A stretch of DNA of 64,000 bases from Hypomyces perniciosus (lineage: Eukaryota; Ascomycota; Sordariomycetes; Hypocreales; Hypocreaceae), in the NCBI GenBank assembly GCA_008477525.1, contig SPDT01000003.1, positions 3,782,001 to 3,846,000 on the forward strand, read 5' to 3'. The notes under the pieces were generated by a model, which was not told where the DNA came from, did not search any database, and was given only the letters and a program-made list of their open reading frames with translations. Every line of letters starts with the position of its first letter. Within the stretch, counting starts at the first letter, position 1. A program made the position numbers and the translations under genes. Below are positions 44,873 to 55,452 of this stretch, piece after piece.

Positions 44873-47153
44873 GGCTGTTGTGAGAGAGAGGATGAAAAGA
44901 AAACAGTGGACAGAATGGCCCGAGATGAAAGACACGAAAGACGAAAGACGAAAGACGAAAGACACAAGACGTCTATTATCTGGTCACAACGATTCACCGG
45001 CGATGATCAAGAATGCGGCAGCTGGGGACATGACTGACGGGCGACCAGGTGATATTATATATCCGGAGCCCCGGGGGGCGGGAGCCCGGAGCCTGCTCCT
45101 GCAGCTCAGGCTCCGACCCGAGAGAGAGACCGAGAGGTGCCTTTGATGAGGCGTGTTCATGGCAGACATTGGCTTGCAGCACTAAAACCGGCATAGAATT
45201 CGGGAGCAGGGAGAAGGGAGTAAGAGTAGGACTAGTACGGGACCCATATCTTGGCAAGAATTGCTGACACAGGGTCCCACCCAGTACTACTACAAAAAAA
45301 GACCAGTTCAAGCTAAATCAGTGGATCGGACCCGTAAACGGTCTGGAGAACAGCGGCTATGAAGGATCGGACGTCGGACCATATTATGTCAAGTAGCATG
45401 TACTACGAGCACTAGTAGTTGTTTGCCCAAAGTTATTCCATCTTCCTTTTCCTCCCGTCCCTACTTACGTAGATAGGTATCTACCTGTGTATATGCACAA
45501 AGGCGTCTGAAGTCTGAAACACCTATTGCGAGGTAGTATTACGAGTTAGTACTACTAGTACGTACTATTACTACATACATGTAAAACCACATGGTGGATC
45601 GATAATGTCCTGTTGCTTTGCCTATCCTAGTCCGTAGAATTGTGGGGTTTGCGCCGCCGCGGATGCGGCAAAATGCAAAATGCAGAGCCATGGCCGGGAA
45701 CAGATATCGGCACATGGTTGAGTGGGTTGGGGCACATCAATACGATGCATGCTTATGCCCATAATTCCATCTCTCCGCGTGAACCAGCACTACTAGCACA
45801 GCCTTTGAATGCATCCTCCATACGGAGTACGGAGTAATACAGTTAGGTCCTATTACTACGAGTACGCGCACCAAACAATAGTACTACTACCTAATACAAG
45901 CCGCAGTGTGTTGCAGTAGGTTAACTCCCGACTCGTTTGCCGCTACTTGTTCGAACAAGCTGAGACCGAATACACATGGCCTGCGGGGGGTTTGTACACA
46001 ATAATCCGTCTTGATTGACAAGTGCGTGGATGAATCGTCGCTCTAGAAGAAAGAACAAGGCATAGACAGCAACTGAACGAGATCGGGATAATGAGAGTCG
46101 TGCCTGGTGCCCTCAGATTGCTCAACTCCAGACCCTCTGGACGAACGGAAACGTTCTCCATGGAATGCCTCTCAGCACGTCCGCCGCCGAAGCCCGAAGC
46201 CCTGATCTCCATTGTCTGGTCTCTCCGCATATCGGTTCTTGATCACGGTATATTTGGCATGTACTTCGCCTTCTGGCCAGCTCCACAATTCCCCCCTTTC
46301 TCCTAATCCCGCGCAGAGAACCGAAAGTTCAATGACTTCGACTCCACTAGAACCAAGGCCTCGACTGTCCCAACGTGTCAATCGTACTTCGTACACATCA
46401 ACAACTACCCCGATGTGGCACCCATGGAGTGGCACGGAAGCCACTTCAGACACATTAAACGTGACTGTCAATCGATGCCGGTCGAAAATCGCAACTATAC
46501 TCAATCCCCGAGCATCCGATCATCAAGTGCGGCCGGATGACTATATTCCCCGTGTGGAATAATCAGTGGTTTCATTGGTTGACATCTCTTGAATGGGAAC
46601 TAACGTTTGATGCCTGCCTTGGAGTAAGCAGTTCCCAGTCACCAAAGTCAGGGCCATGGATCTGCAAGAGCTGGTGTGCTCGTAGAGGCTCCAATCGTAC
46701 ACCATACAACTGACTACCTCAGCTGTGAGAGGTAATAATCTTCGCCCAACAGCAGCCCCGACTATGAAGATCACAGTCCTCCCATGGATGCCTGACACGC
46801 TTTCTCTGGCAGTAGCACGAAGGTATCTGACTCCTTGGCAATGGGTGATGGACGATGAACTGTTACAAATAAAAGTTTTTGATTACCATTTATGTGGCCG
46901 GCATTTTTGGTAGCCTCAGGTCAAGATGCTGAACTTACTCGCACGTCCGCAACCACCTGTTCACTGCCCGGCCAACGAGGTCTCTGCAGCTGGCAAGGTG
47001 GTCTGCCAGCTGGACAAGACGAACAGAAGTTCCATAAACTTTGACTGAAAGAGGCCATTTCTCAAAAACACGTCAGAAATTCGTGACTCTTGTTTTTTTC
47101 CCTTTTCACAACCACGTCCGCTCTTTGCTACGCGGCACAGGAAATCAACGCCA
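44873..47153. other. 2.3-kb intergenic region with simple repeats
   Basis: Four CGAAAGA heptamers lie at 44935-44962, just upstream of the monooxygenase start. An overlapping double copy TACGGAGTACGGAGTA lies at 45821-45836, and TACTTCGTA at 46385-46393. A 76-codon ATG frame at 46332-46562 has no recognisable feature. The right end must hold the promoter of the 47-kb gene. Confidence 0.5.
44935..44962 (+). repeat. (CGAAAGA)x4 tandem repeat
   Basis: Four perfect head-to-tail heptamers, about 65 bp upstream of the monooxygenase ATG, in its presumed leader or promoter. Confidence 0.9.
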
Positions 47154-48983
47154 ATGCCGCCAAACAACTCGGTGAAGAACGAGGGTCAATATTCTGACCC
47201 ATCTACGTCCTCGCAGACTCCTTCGCGAAGAAGTCATACGAGATTGTCTGCTAGAAGCCGCTCTAAATCCCTATCTCCCCGAAAACGTCAGACCAAGCAG
47301 CCGCTTCACATCCGCATGGATCTGACTGAAATGCAAATGGACAGGATCACTGATGCGTAAGACTCCATTGCAATGAGGACGCGTTTAGGAAGAAGAGCTA
47401 ACTAGTTAAAGATTCACCCACAAGGTTAGCAGCAGTCCTTTGCCAAGCCGTCAGAGAGCAGATGCTACACCATCTAAGTTAACTCCCCGTGCTGCCAAGT
47501 CGTCTGCTGCCTTGCCTGAAGGAGGCTACAGCCCAAGCGGAAAAGGCGTAGAAATGCATCATGTTAACTCGCCGACGTTCTCTGAGCTCATGCCCGGTCA
47601 TAACGCCGATCCGATTACCTTTAGCTTGGCTGAGCGCAGACGCAGGGAACCGCCAGCCCCGATACAGGTCGGTAGCGGTCGTTATGTTGCGAGAACACCT
47701 TTACGGCCTCGTATGGAGGCCGTATCTGACCTGGTATCGCCCCTGAGTCCGACAAAGATCGACAGCCCGAGGACTGGTTACGACACCGAACCATCGCTGT
47801 ACTCCCCAGAGAAGTATTACGCAGCACAAGCAGGAAATCCTAATCTACGAGACAGTCCTTTCGACTACAATGGATCAACCATCAACGATGATGTTCTGGA
47901 AATGTACAAGAATTGGATGCACATTCGAAGCCCCGAGAATTCGCCCGAATCCATCAGTCGAAGACAGAACATGGAGCAGATTCCGCATCGCTCCACTAGA
48001 GCAGCCACAGAACTGAGGCGTCTTGATAACCCTCTCCCCCCATCGCCGCTGCCGCCGCGACCGCCACCCCCTTTGGCCGCACCACGTATGGCAGCGGCGT
48101 CAAAGGCCGACGAAGCTTCTCTCTTTTCCCCTCTTGCCCTTTACTTCAGGGGCCAAGACTTTCCCACTGTCAAGAAGGGGGAGAAAACGATGATTGGACA
48201 AAACGGATGGCTTGAACGCACCGAGAAAACCCCCAATAAAGGGAAGGCAACCCCACAGAAGAAAGCAAGCATTCTTGACAGCATCAAAAAGATAGCCAAA
48301 GATATGGTGAGTCGGCCGCTTGGCTAGCGGGGAAGAACGGGTCAGCTAACGGTACATAGTCAGAGTTACACCATCCGAATCGACGGTCCCAGCCAACTAC
48401 GAAGGAACCTATCAACCCCCAGGTTTCCATCTCTCTCGATGCTAGAGAGCAGAGTCTACTTTACTGCGAGCTTGAGTTCCACCTCACAACAGCCCTTAAT
48501 GACTACATAACTGCCGAACTCGATAAAGGCCATTTACTACCAGACAACTTGAAGAAGATATCGGATGGGTGGTATCAGCAGGGTCGTCCCAGAGTGGTGG
48601 GTTTTCGATATGACTTGGAGACTCAGTTGGAGCTTGTCAGTCTCCACATTGACGAGTTCAACTTCTATGGACGTCGTCAAAGCAACCCTGCCGAGATCGC
48701 CGGTCTGTTGCATGCCATGAAGGTAAATGCGCGATCTATGCGCATTCGAACATTCTGCCAGCCAGATTCTGTCATTGCAAAGCAGCTCGTTGACGCACAG
48801 TCCCTCTTCAACCTGATCAACGTCTCCAACTCTCAACAGATCGCATTGGCTGAGGTTGCACAGTTCTTCAAGGTAATTATTGAACGAGAGCGGGACTACC
48901 GTGGTCGGCGGACTGGCGAGAAGCGAGGGTCTAAGAATGAGCGGAGTGAACCAAGAGAGTCCCAGTGGGCCTCGCACGAGTAG
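47154..48983 (+). CDS. Protein of unknown function with ordered C-terminal domain
   Basis: I cannot assign a function. Three exons close in frame: 47154-47356, 47430-48306, 48360-48983; 567 aa. In intron 1 the acceptor at 47428-47429 is chosen because it keeps phase (RITDA|SSPLPSRQ). The first 60% is Ser/Pro/Arg-rich and probably disordered, with SP/TP sites (LSPRKR, SPLSPTK, SPEKYY) and a poly-Pro run PPSPLPPRPPPP near residue 290. A bipartite basic stretch (SPRKRQTKQ) could be a nuclear signal. The last 200 residues look ordered and conserved-like: LDAREQSLLYCELEFHLTTA, WYQQGRPRVVGFRYDLETQL, IDEFNFYGRRQSNPAEIAGL, VNARSMRIRTFCQPDSVIAK. It ends in a charged tail. Exons and start are well supported. 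Confidence 0.8.
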
Positions 48984-49607
48984 TGGTGTGCACTGAAAGG
49001 GATTTTGGCAATTATGCGCTTTTGTATGACTGTATTGTCATTGGAATTTGACTGGCTCAACTAATAGTGGCTCTCGACTTTGAGAGAAAACAGCAAAGAC
49101 GGAGCAGCAACATATTCCAGAAACAGGCAGCCCGATTAGGTAGGCAGGTGTTGAAGAGTCTCCTGATGTCAAGTGGCTTCATGCTGTGGATAGTAGCTGT
49201 CACACAGGCTGGTGCCAGTATGGAGGATCGAGCTGACGATGTTGTTGAAAATGTAAATTAAAATCAAATAAAGAGCATTGGCACACGAATTCAGAAGCCA
49301 ATTTCATTTACACGTGGTGTCAAGGATCGATACAGTACTCCGTAAAGGGGAAAGAGAACTTGTACGTGTGATAGAGATGATTCCAACGTCACACGATGTT
49401 CATGTTCATAATTATAACTTACTAAACAGTCACAACTCCCAGCATATAATATACCCAACCATGCGTATCCAGTGCCTGCCTGCTTTGCCAACTACTCCCG
49501 CTTTTTTGAATTTTACACACACAATTGTCTAGAACAATCCGACAAAAAGCCAAGGAGGGCCTTCTCAAGCCTCGCGGGGACGAACGGCCAGAAAAGAATG
49601 ACTCGAC
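48984..49607. other. Convergent 3' region, no gene seen
   Basis: 624 bp between two facing stops. TACTCCGTA lies at 49336-49344. The short frames here are not convincing. Confidence 0.45.
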
Positions 49608-50375
49608 TTAGTTTCTGTAGCGGAAGTCACCACTCCTGTGTTGTCTATCGTACCTTTGATCATCTTCGTATACGTAATCATACTCATTATCCTGCTCGTA
49701 GCTCAAGCCCCTCCCAGAGTCGTAGTGATGCGCATCTTCCTCCCGGCTGTAGCTTCGCTCCCAATTGTGATGGCGATCACGACCGCGGTCGCGAGAATCC
49801 TCCAGATGGTTTGCGAGAGCGTTTGCGCCAAGGCCGCCAGCAACGGCGCCGAGGATGGTGGAGGCGATGCGCGGGACGTTGGCCTCGTCACTGTCACGGC
49901 GGCGGTGACCGTTGCCGCCACCACTGCCCTTCTGGTGCCGTCGCTGTTGCAGAGCCTCGGACGCACGGTTGGCGACGAAGCCGCCGACAACGGCCCCGAG
50001 GATGCTAGCACCGATGCCCGCAGTAGAGCTGGTGAAGTTGTCTTCAACGACGTCGCGGGCGCGACCGAGGGGTGTGTGTGCACGACTGCGGCTGCGGCTG
50101 CCTCGAGTGATTCCTCGGTCGCGGTCGCGGGATCCTGAGCTGGAGCGGGAGCGGGAGCGGGAGCGAGACCATGAGCGCGAGGCGGAACGCCCACGACGGA
50201 CGACAGCGGATGAAGTTTGTGGTGGTAGGGAGCGAGGGCGAGCGTTGTTCGATGGCGGGGGGAGGACGGTCATTGTCTCACGAACAAAGGTATCTCCCTC
50301 TGCTCCGGCTTCGACGGGGCCGCTGCCATCGCGTCCGTGGTGGGCGAATTCTTCGTTTGCGTAATATCTGGACAT
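49608..50375 (-). CDS. RS-rich protein with two glycine-zipper segments (DUF3824-like)
   Basis: Single exon of 255 aa starting MSRYYANEEFAHHG. Order: an N-terminal segment with DTFVRETMTVLPP (about 30-42); an Arg/Ser block [20 protein letters not shown] (about 65-90); two small-residue helices that look like glycine zippers, GIGASILGAVVGGFVANRAS (about 120-140) and ASTILGAVAGGLGANALANH (about 170-190); then an Asp/Tyr/Arg-rich tail. This layout matches ascomycete DUF3824-type proteins, whose function is not known to me. The zippers could insert in or associate with membranes. The opposite strand is also open because of the RS/Gly-rich code, but its frames lack such structure. Confidence 0.75.
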   Translation of the reverse strand: MSRYYANEEFAHHGRDGSGPVEAGAEGDTFVRETMTVLPPPSNNARPRSLPPQTSSAVVRRGRSASRSWSRSRSRSRSSSGSRDRDRGITRGSRSRSRAHTPLGRARDVVEDNFTSSTAGIGASILGAVVGGFVANRASEALQQRRHQKGSGGGNGHRRRDSDEANVPRIASTILGAVAGGLGANALANHLEDSRDRGRDRHHNWERSYSREEDAHHYDSGRGLSYEQDNEYDYVYEDDQRYDRQHRSGDFRYRN

Positions 50376-50764
50376 GAGAAATCAGGAGTCTTGGGCCAAA
50401 GGGGAACTAGGAGGCGAAAATCAGAAAGCGCGAGTTTGAGGAGTTGGTTCTAGGCGATGACGTCTTGGTAATAGCTCAGCAACAGAGTAGTAGGTAGTAC
50501 TAGGTACCTATGGACATGCGGGGAAAAGGCGCAGTTCTAGGCTATGCGGGCAGACAAAGAAAGCGAGGCTGACGAGTGCTTGGTATTTTACTGCCGTTTG
50601 TGTGCACACAGTGTGGTTCTTTGTAGTACTGCTTTTGCTGCTGATCTGGCGGGAGGCCCTCGTGGCTTATTCGATGGTGATGATGGGAACGGATGATCCG
50701 AACCAGTATTGGTCCGTAGCGGAACCTAGGTAGACACCACGCTCACATGTGGAGAGTGGTAGTC

Positions 50765-50803
<39 letters not shown>

Positions 50804-51708
50804 ATCGTCGTAGTAGTACTCCGTAGTACTAGGATACAGATACGTATTTACTCCCCAGAGTCATGAACTAAATGTCGAGGTTGTTTCCATTGATCACGGT
50901 GGCTGCTTCAAGATATCGCTACGGGCCGAGCGGAGATATCTGGTGGGGTTGTCAGCTTTGTTTGAGCAAGTCAGATAAACGTATGCTATTTTAAGCACAT
51001 TCGTGGATCATTCCTCACCTAGCATCGGACCTGCAATCTCATGAACTGTAACCTGGACCAGGCGCTGAACAAAATTTACAATCCACATGACCAAAGCCCA
51101 AAACAATTTTCCGGATGTCTGCTGATCGGTCCGACATCCCGCGAAACAAACGACAGCTTTGACACTTGAGAGGCTCCACACATACTTCGTATACCTAGTC
51201 CGAATCTTGCACCTTTGTTCATGCGGTGCGATGGATTTGGAGCTTCTGCAAGCTTCATTCCCGATGCTCCCCGCCCGCACCATCAGCCTCACCGACCATG
51301 TAGTAGGCGCGGCCGGGGAAAAGAAACCCTGAGAATGGAGAAGGAAAGAAGAGAGGAGATGTGTAGAAGGCTGTCGTTGCGCGATGGAGACTCCTAACGG
51401 AGACTCGTGTTCCTCGGATTCATTTTGTCTGCAAGGCTTGAGATTTATAAAATCCTGCTGCTCTGCTGCCCTGCTGCCCTGCTGCTCTCTCTCTCTCCTC
51501 GGTCAGGCGTTGAGAACTTGAGACGGCCGACATCGAGTTCCCCGATCCCGGCAATAACACCGACTGGCCACGGACCCCGTCTCCGCTACCGGTATTCTTT
51601 ATTTTGACAGCCCGCTTCGGAGTCGTACCAGCGTACTCTTTGCATTGTGTTTAGGCCGACCGGTTTCTGAGGACCAGAAGGTGCTGTATTTCGGTGCTTT
51701 CTTTGGCC
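50376..51708. promoter_or_regulatory. Divergent upstream region of the RS-rich gene and the MFS gene
   Basis: 1.33 kb, no gene supported. It has a (GTA)13 microsatellite at 50765-50803, TACTCCGTA at 50817-50825 and TACTTCGTA at 51183-51191. The final 300 bp are C/T-rich (TGCTGCCCTGCTGC-like) as expected of the transporter's leader. Confidence 0.5.
50765..50803 (+). repeat. (GTA)13 microsatellite
   Basis: Thirteen perfect GTA units, followed 13 bp later by TACTCCGTA. The repeat shares its TAGTA composition with the dispersed motif. Confidence 0.95.
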
Positions 51709-53364
51709 ATGGCTACTCAACCTCCTGCCAATGCATTGGCTGCGGGCGACGACCAGACTGGCGTGGGCTTCTTCTCCGGAATCTCGACCACAGCCACAGA
51801 GGATCGCCTTTGGGGCCCTGAGGGTGAAGGCGAAGATGCCGCCGAGCCAGCCGCTGGTCTCGAGCGGTGGAACAGCTCTCGGATCAACACGTATCGCTTC
51901 GTTGCATGCAACTTCTCTATGCTCATTCTAGGCATGCATGACGGCTGTATTGGTGTAAGTTTTGGCTGTCAGAACCTTCTTATCGGTCTTCATCCCTACT
52001 GACAATACATTCAACCAACAGGCTCTTATCCCTTATGTAAGTTATTCCATACCAAAGTGATGTGCCCCTGGATAGTACTTGTTGAATATGCAGCCCACGA
52101 GCGGCAGAGCCGGTGGCACATCTAATACTCCATATATCAAAGGGCGATCGATGCTGACGAGCTGCTCCCCGTCTAGATTGGTCCTTACTATGGCATCAAC
52201 TACACTACCATCTCCACAATCTTTGTCGTCCCCTTTTTTGGCTATGTCATTGCTGCGTTGGCCAATAACTGGGTTCACTACACCGTCGGCCAGCGCGGAG
52301 TCGCCTTCATTGGGCCTGTCTGTCGTTTGCTCGGCTATATTCCCATCGCGATGCACCCACCTTTCCTTGTCCTGCCCGTCGCCCTCTTCGTCACTGCCCT
52401 CGGAAATGGCGTTGAAGACAGCGCATACAACGCCTGGGTTGGCAACATGGAGCACGCCAACGAACTCCTGGGCCTGCTGCATGGGTCTTACGGCCTTGGG
52501 GCCACGATTAGCCCCCTCGTCGCTTCGCTCATGGTGACCAAGGCTAACCTTCCGTGGTATTTGTACTACTACGTCATGATTGGTGTTGTATGCATCGAAT
52601 TGTTTGTGGGTGTCTCGGCATTTTGGACAGCTACAGGGGCTGCATATCGCGAGCGCACCAAGTACGACAGCACCAAGGACACGGCCACCATGTCCAACGC
52701 CCTGCGAAATCCCATTACCTGGCTCATTTCCATCTTCCTCCTGGGTTACGTTGGCGCAGAGGTTAGCTTAGGAGGCTGGATCCCAACCTTTATGATCGAA
52801 GTACGTCATGTTAGTGGTTTCCTGGCTGGCCTAACAGTGACGCTCTTCTGGTTGGGTCTGACTCTGGGCCGAGTCGTGCTGGGCTTCGTCACGGGTCGCA
52901 TTGGTGAGAAGTTGGCTATTTTTGGCTACTTGCTACTGTGCATCGCTATGCAGCTTGTGTACTGGCTCGTGCCTAACTTCGTCGCCTCCATCGCCTCCGT
53001 CATCCTGCTCGGGTTCTTCCTAGGACCTTTGTTTCCTGCGGCCATTGTAGCCATAACAAAACTGCTCCCGTCTGAACACCATGTCAGTGCCATCGGGTTT
53101 GCGGCATCGTTTGGAGGAAGCGGTTCGGCATTGATACCCTTTGGCGTCGGCGCCATTGCCGAGAGCAGTGGTGTAGCAGTGCTACAGCCAATTGTCGTCG
53201 CAATACTTGTTTTCATCATTTTCGCCTGGCTGATCCTGCCTGGCGGCTTTAAAAAGGGCGGGTTTGAGAAGGCTCGGGACGAGGAAATCAATTTTGGATC
53301 GCATATGAAGTATCTGCTATCTTGGATCCCATGGAGGAGGAGAGGTGCGATCCGATTGGACTAA
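51709..53364 (+). CDS. MFS transporter (Bsc6-like)
   Basis: Predicted plasma-membrane or organelle permease; substrate unknown. Exons 51709-51954, 52022-52036 (only 15 nt) and 52177-53364; 482 aa. The tiny exon 2 encodes ALIPY and joins HDGCIG|ALIPY|IGPYYGINYTTIS, which is the family's first-loop sequence. About 12 hydrophobic helices follow, e.g. FVVPFFGYVIAALAN, MIGVVCIELFVGVSAFW, LLLCIAMQLVYWLV, VASIASVILLGFFLGPLF, PIVVAILVFIIFAWLIL. An MFS-type loop is at LTLGRVVLGFVTGRIGEKL. It resembles yeast Bsc6-type MFS proteins rather than sugar or drug/H+ porters, from memory of the family. The ATG after ...TTTGGCC is the first in frame. Confidence 0.88.
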
Positions 53365-53666
53365 GAGATTGGAGACGCTGCCTGAAAAGAATCCGGGAAA
53401 GGTTTGAAGGCCTGGAGTTGTCATATAGATGTTCAGAAGTGAAATCAACCTAGGTTTTACTACTATAGAGTCACTTGAGCACTATGTCGACTAGAGCTAC
53501 TGCATAACAATTGTGTTGATGGCGGCTCTGAGCGAAGTGATGGTGCGGGGCGGTCGCAAAATGAGGCACAACTTGCTTATCTTATCTAGGAAAATTGCCC
53601 CACGGTGACAACGGGGAGACGATTGATTGTTAATCATTCATCCAACGACAGCGCGGACAAACGTTG
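53365..53666. promoter_or_regulatory. Short region between MFS gene and CIA1
   Basis: 302 bp holding the MFS 3' UTR and the CIA1 promoter. Two GATA sites in tandem (TTATC at 53577-53586) lie about 80 bp before the CIA1 start. Confidence 0.5.
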
Positions 53667-55169
53667 ATGGGCAGTTGGATTTCTGCTTCAAAGAACCAGC
53701 ACAGCGAATCCCCAAGCAGCTATTCACAGCGGCCTTTGCCGTCCCCTCGAGTGCCGACCGGCACGGGCATCTTCGCCCTCTCCCAGCTCACTCTCACGCC
53801 CACGCCCACGCCCACGCCCACGATGCCCTCTCCGGCCCCATCGTCCAGGACTGTCGCCGAGATCCTCCCGCTGCAGCCCCTCAAGCCCGACCTCCATGAG
53901 CGAGCCTGGGCCTCGATACCGCACCCCAATCTCCCTCTAATCGCGACGGCGCATGGCAAAAGCGCCACCGTCTTCTCCCTCTCGACTCTCTCGTCCCACA
54001 GTGTCTTGACTGGAGGTCACAAACGCTCCGTTCGCACTGTTGCCTGGAAGCCAGGTCTGCCTCCGCATCAGCTATGCCTGGTCACCGGTAGTTTCGATGC
54101 TACGGCCGGGTTATGGCGCTGGGATGGCGACGCTGCGTTTGATCATGACCCTAACGACGCCCTCGAGCAGGATATGACGCTGGCAGGCGCCCGAGGCGAC
54201 GACGATGCGAGCGATGCCGGCGACAAGGAATGGGAGTTTATCGTTGTCCTCGAGGGACACGACTCTGAAATCAAGTCTTGTGCCTTTTCGCCGTCGGGTG
54301 CCTACCTGGCGACTTGTTCGCGCGACAAGTCTTTGTGGATCTGGGAAGACATTGGCGCCTCTGAGACTGACGACGAGTGGGAGACAATTGCTGTTCTTAA
54401 CGAGCATGAGGGAGATGTCAAGGCCGTAGCCTGGTGCCCCGACGTCCCCGGGCGTAACAACGTTGGCAGACGCTACTATAGCGTTGATGTCCTTGCCAGC
54501 GCCAGCTACGATAACACTGTCCGCATCTGGCGCGAGGACTCCGACGCAGAGTGGGTTTGCGTCGCTGTGCTCGAGGGTCATGAAGGCACTGTCTGGGGCA
54601 TACAGTGGGAGCCAAACCCGAAGAATAATCGGTTCCCCAGACTGATGACTTTTTCTGCCGACTCAACAGTACGTGTCTGGACACTCAGGCAAGAAGAGGG
54701 GGACGATGGGGACAATACGGACGGACCAGCACCGAGTGCACTTGGTGGGATTCCCAATACGATGAGGAGATCTCTCAGGGAAGAATGGAACTGTACAGCT
54801 GTGCTGCCCAATCTACACACCAAGGATGTATACTCTGTCGCATGGAGCGCGGAGTCTGGTCTGGTAGCTAGCACCGGGAGCGACGGTGTAATAGTCCTGT
54901 ACAAAGAGGATGATGAAGTAAGTCAGGGAGATGACGCCGACCAACCCATGGCCAACGGCGAAGACACTACAAACATATCTGCTGGGCCACAATGGCAGGT
55001 CCTGACGACTGTGGCGAATGCCCACGGGCCGTACGAGGTCAACCACATCACTTGGTGCCGCCGGTTCGACGCCGGTTGCACAAGGAGAGGCGAGGAGGAA
55101 ATGCTCGTGACGACGGGCGACGACGGCGTGGTGCAGCCGTGGCAGGTCAACGTCAGTGTTGCCCCGTGA
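53667..55169 (+). CDS. CIA1: Cytosolic iron-sulfur assembly WD40 protein Cia1
   Basis: WD40 propeller of the CIA targeting complex that hands Fe-S clusters to cytosolic and nuclear apoproteins. Single exon, 500 aa from the ATG at 53667; an in-frame ATG at 53823 would give 448 aa, nearer the usual family size. The body begins HERAWASIPHPNLPLIATAHG. Repeats with WD-type ends include GSFDATAGLWRWDGD, TCSRDKSLWIWEDIG, ASASYDNTVRIWRED, TFSADSTVRVWTLRQ and STGSDGVIVLYKE. The typical Cia1 phrase ILEGHDSEIKS appears as VLEGHDSEIKSCAFSPSG, followed by EHEGDVKAVAWCP. The N-terminal extension contains a TP repeat from a CACGCC microsatellite, which argues for the downstream start. Disordered insertions between blades (GDDDASDAGD, EEGDDGDNTD) are acidic. 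Confidence 0.93.
   Translation: MGSWISASKNQHSESPSSYSQRPLPSPRVPTGTGIFALSQLTLTPTPTPTPTMPSPAPSSRTVAEILPLQPLKPDLHERAWASIPHPNLPLIATAHGKSATVFSLSTLSSHSVLTGGHKRSVRTVAWKPGLPPHQLCLVTGSFDATAGLWRWDGDAAFDHDPNDALEQDMTLAGARGDDDASDAGDKEWEFIVVLEGHDSEIKSCAFSPSGAYLATCSRDKSLWIWEDIGASETDDEWETIAVLNEHEGDVKAVAWCPDVPGRNNVGRRYYSVDVLASASYDNTVRIWREDSDAEWVCVAVLEGHEGTVWGIQWEPNPKNNRFPRLMTFSADSTVRVWTLRQEEGDDGDNTDGPAPSALGGIPNTMRRSLREEWNCTAVLPNLHTKDVYSVAWSAESGLVASTGSDGVIVLYKEDDEVSQGDDADQPMANGEDTTNISAGPQWQVLTTVANAHGPYEVNHITWCRRFDAGCTRRGEEEMLVTTGDDGVVQPWQVNVSVAP
53795..53818 (+). repeat. (CACGCC)x4 hexamer repeat
   Basis: Four perfect hexamers coding Thr-Pro repeats, immediately upstream of the alternative CIA1 start at 53823. 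Confidence 0.92.
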
Positions 55170-55452
55170 CATGTAGACATTGAACCAAATAAAAGAAGAT
55201 GAAAATGTTAACGAACAAGTAAATATCTTCATTCTCTCGCAGTATCTATGCCATGCTGCTGGAACCGAGTACACTACAAAACCGTTACTGTCTTTAGGTT
55301 AGGGAAGGAGGATTATGATACAGTGCTGTAATAACACACAGAGGACGTCTTCCTCCCTCGAAGCCCCGAAGCCAATTCTACTCAAACCAAATCAAATCGC
55401 ACGATACTGCCTCCCGAATGTCTCCTTTACCAACTTCATAACCCCATCTAAT
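55170..55452. other. Convergent 3' region between CIA1 and KGD1
   Basis: 283 bp between facing stops; no gene seen. It holds both 3' UTRs. Confidence 0.5.

Noticed and set aside
46332..46562. 76-codon ATG frame in the 45-47 kb gap
   Set aside because: Short, low-complexity Thr/Ser composition, no domain and no splice partners.
49638..50377. Several plus-strand frames antisense to the RS-rich gene
   Set aside because: They mirror the codon bias of the RS/Gly-rich minus-strand gene and have no domain of their own.
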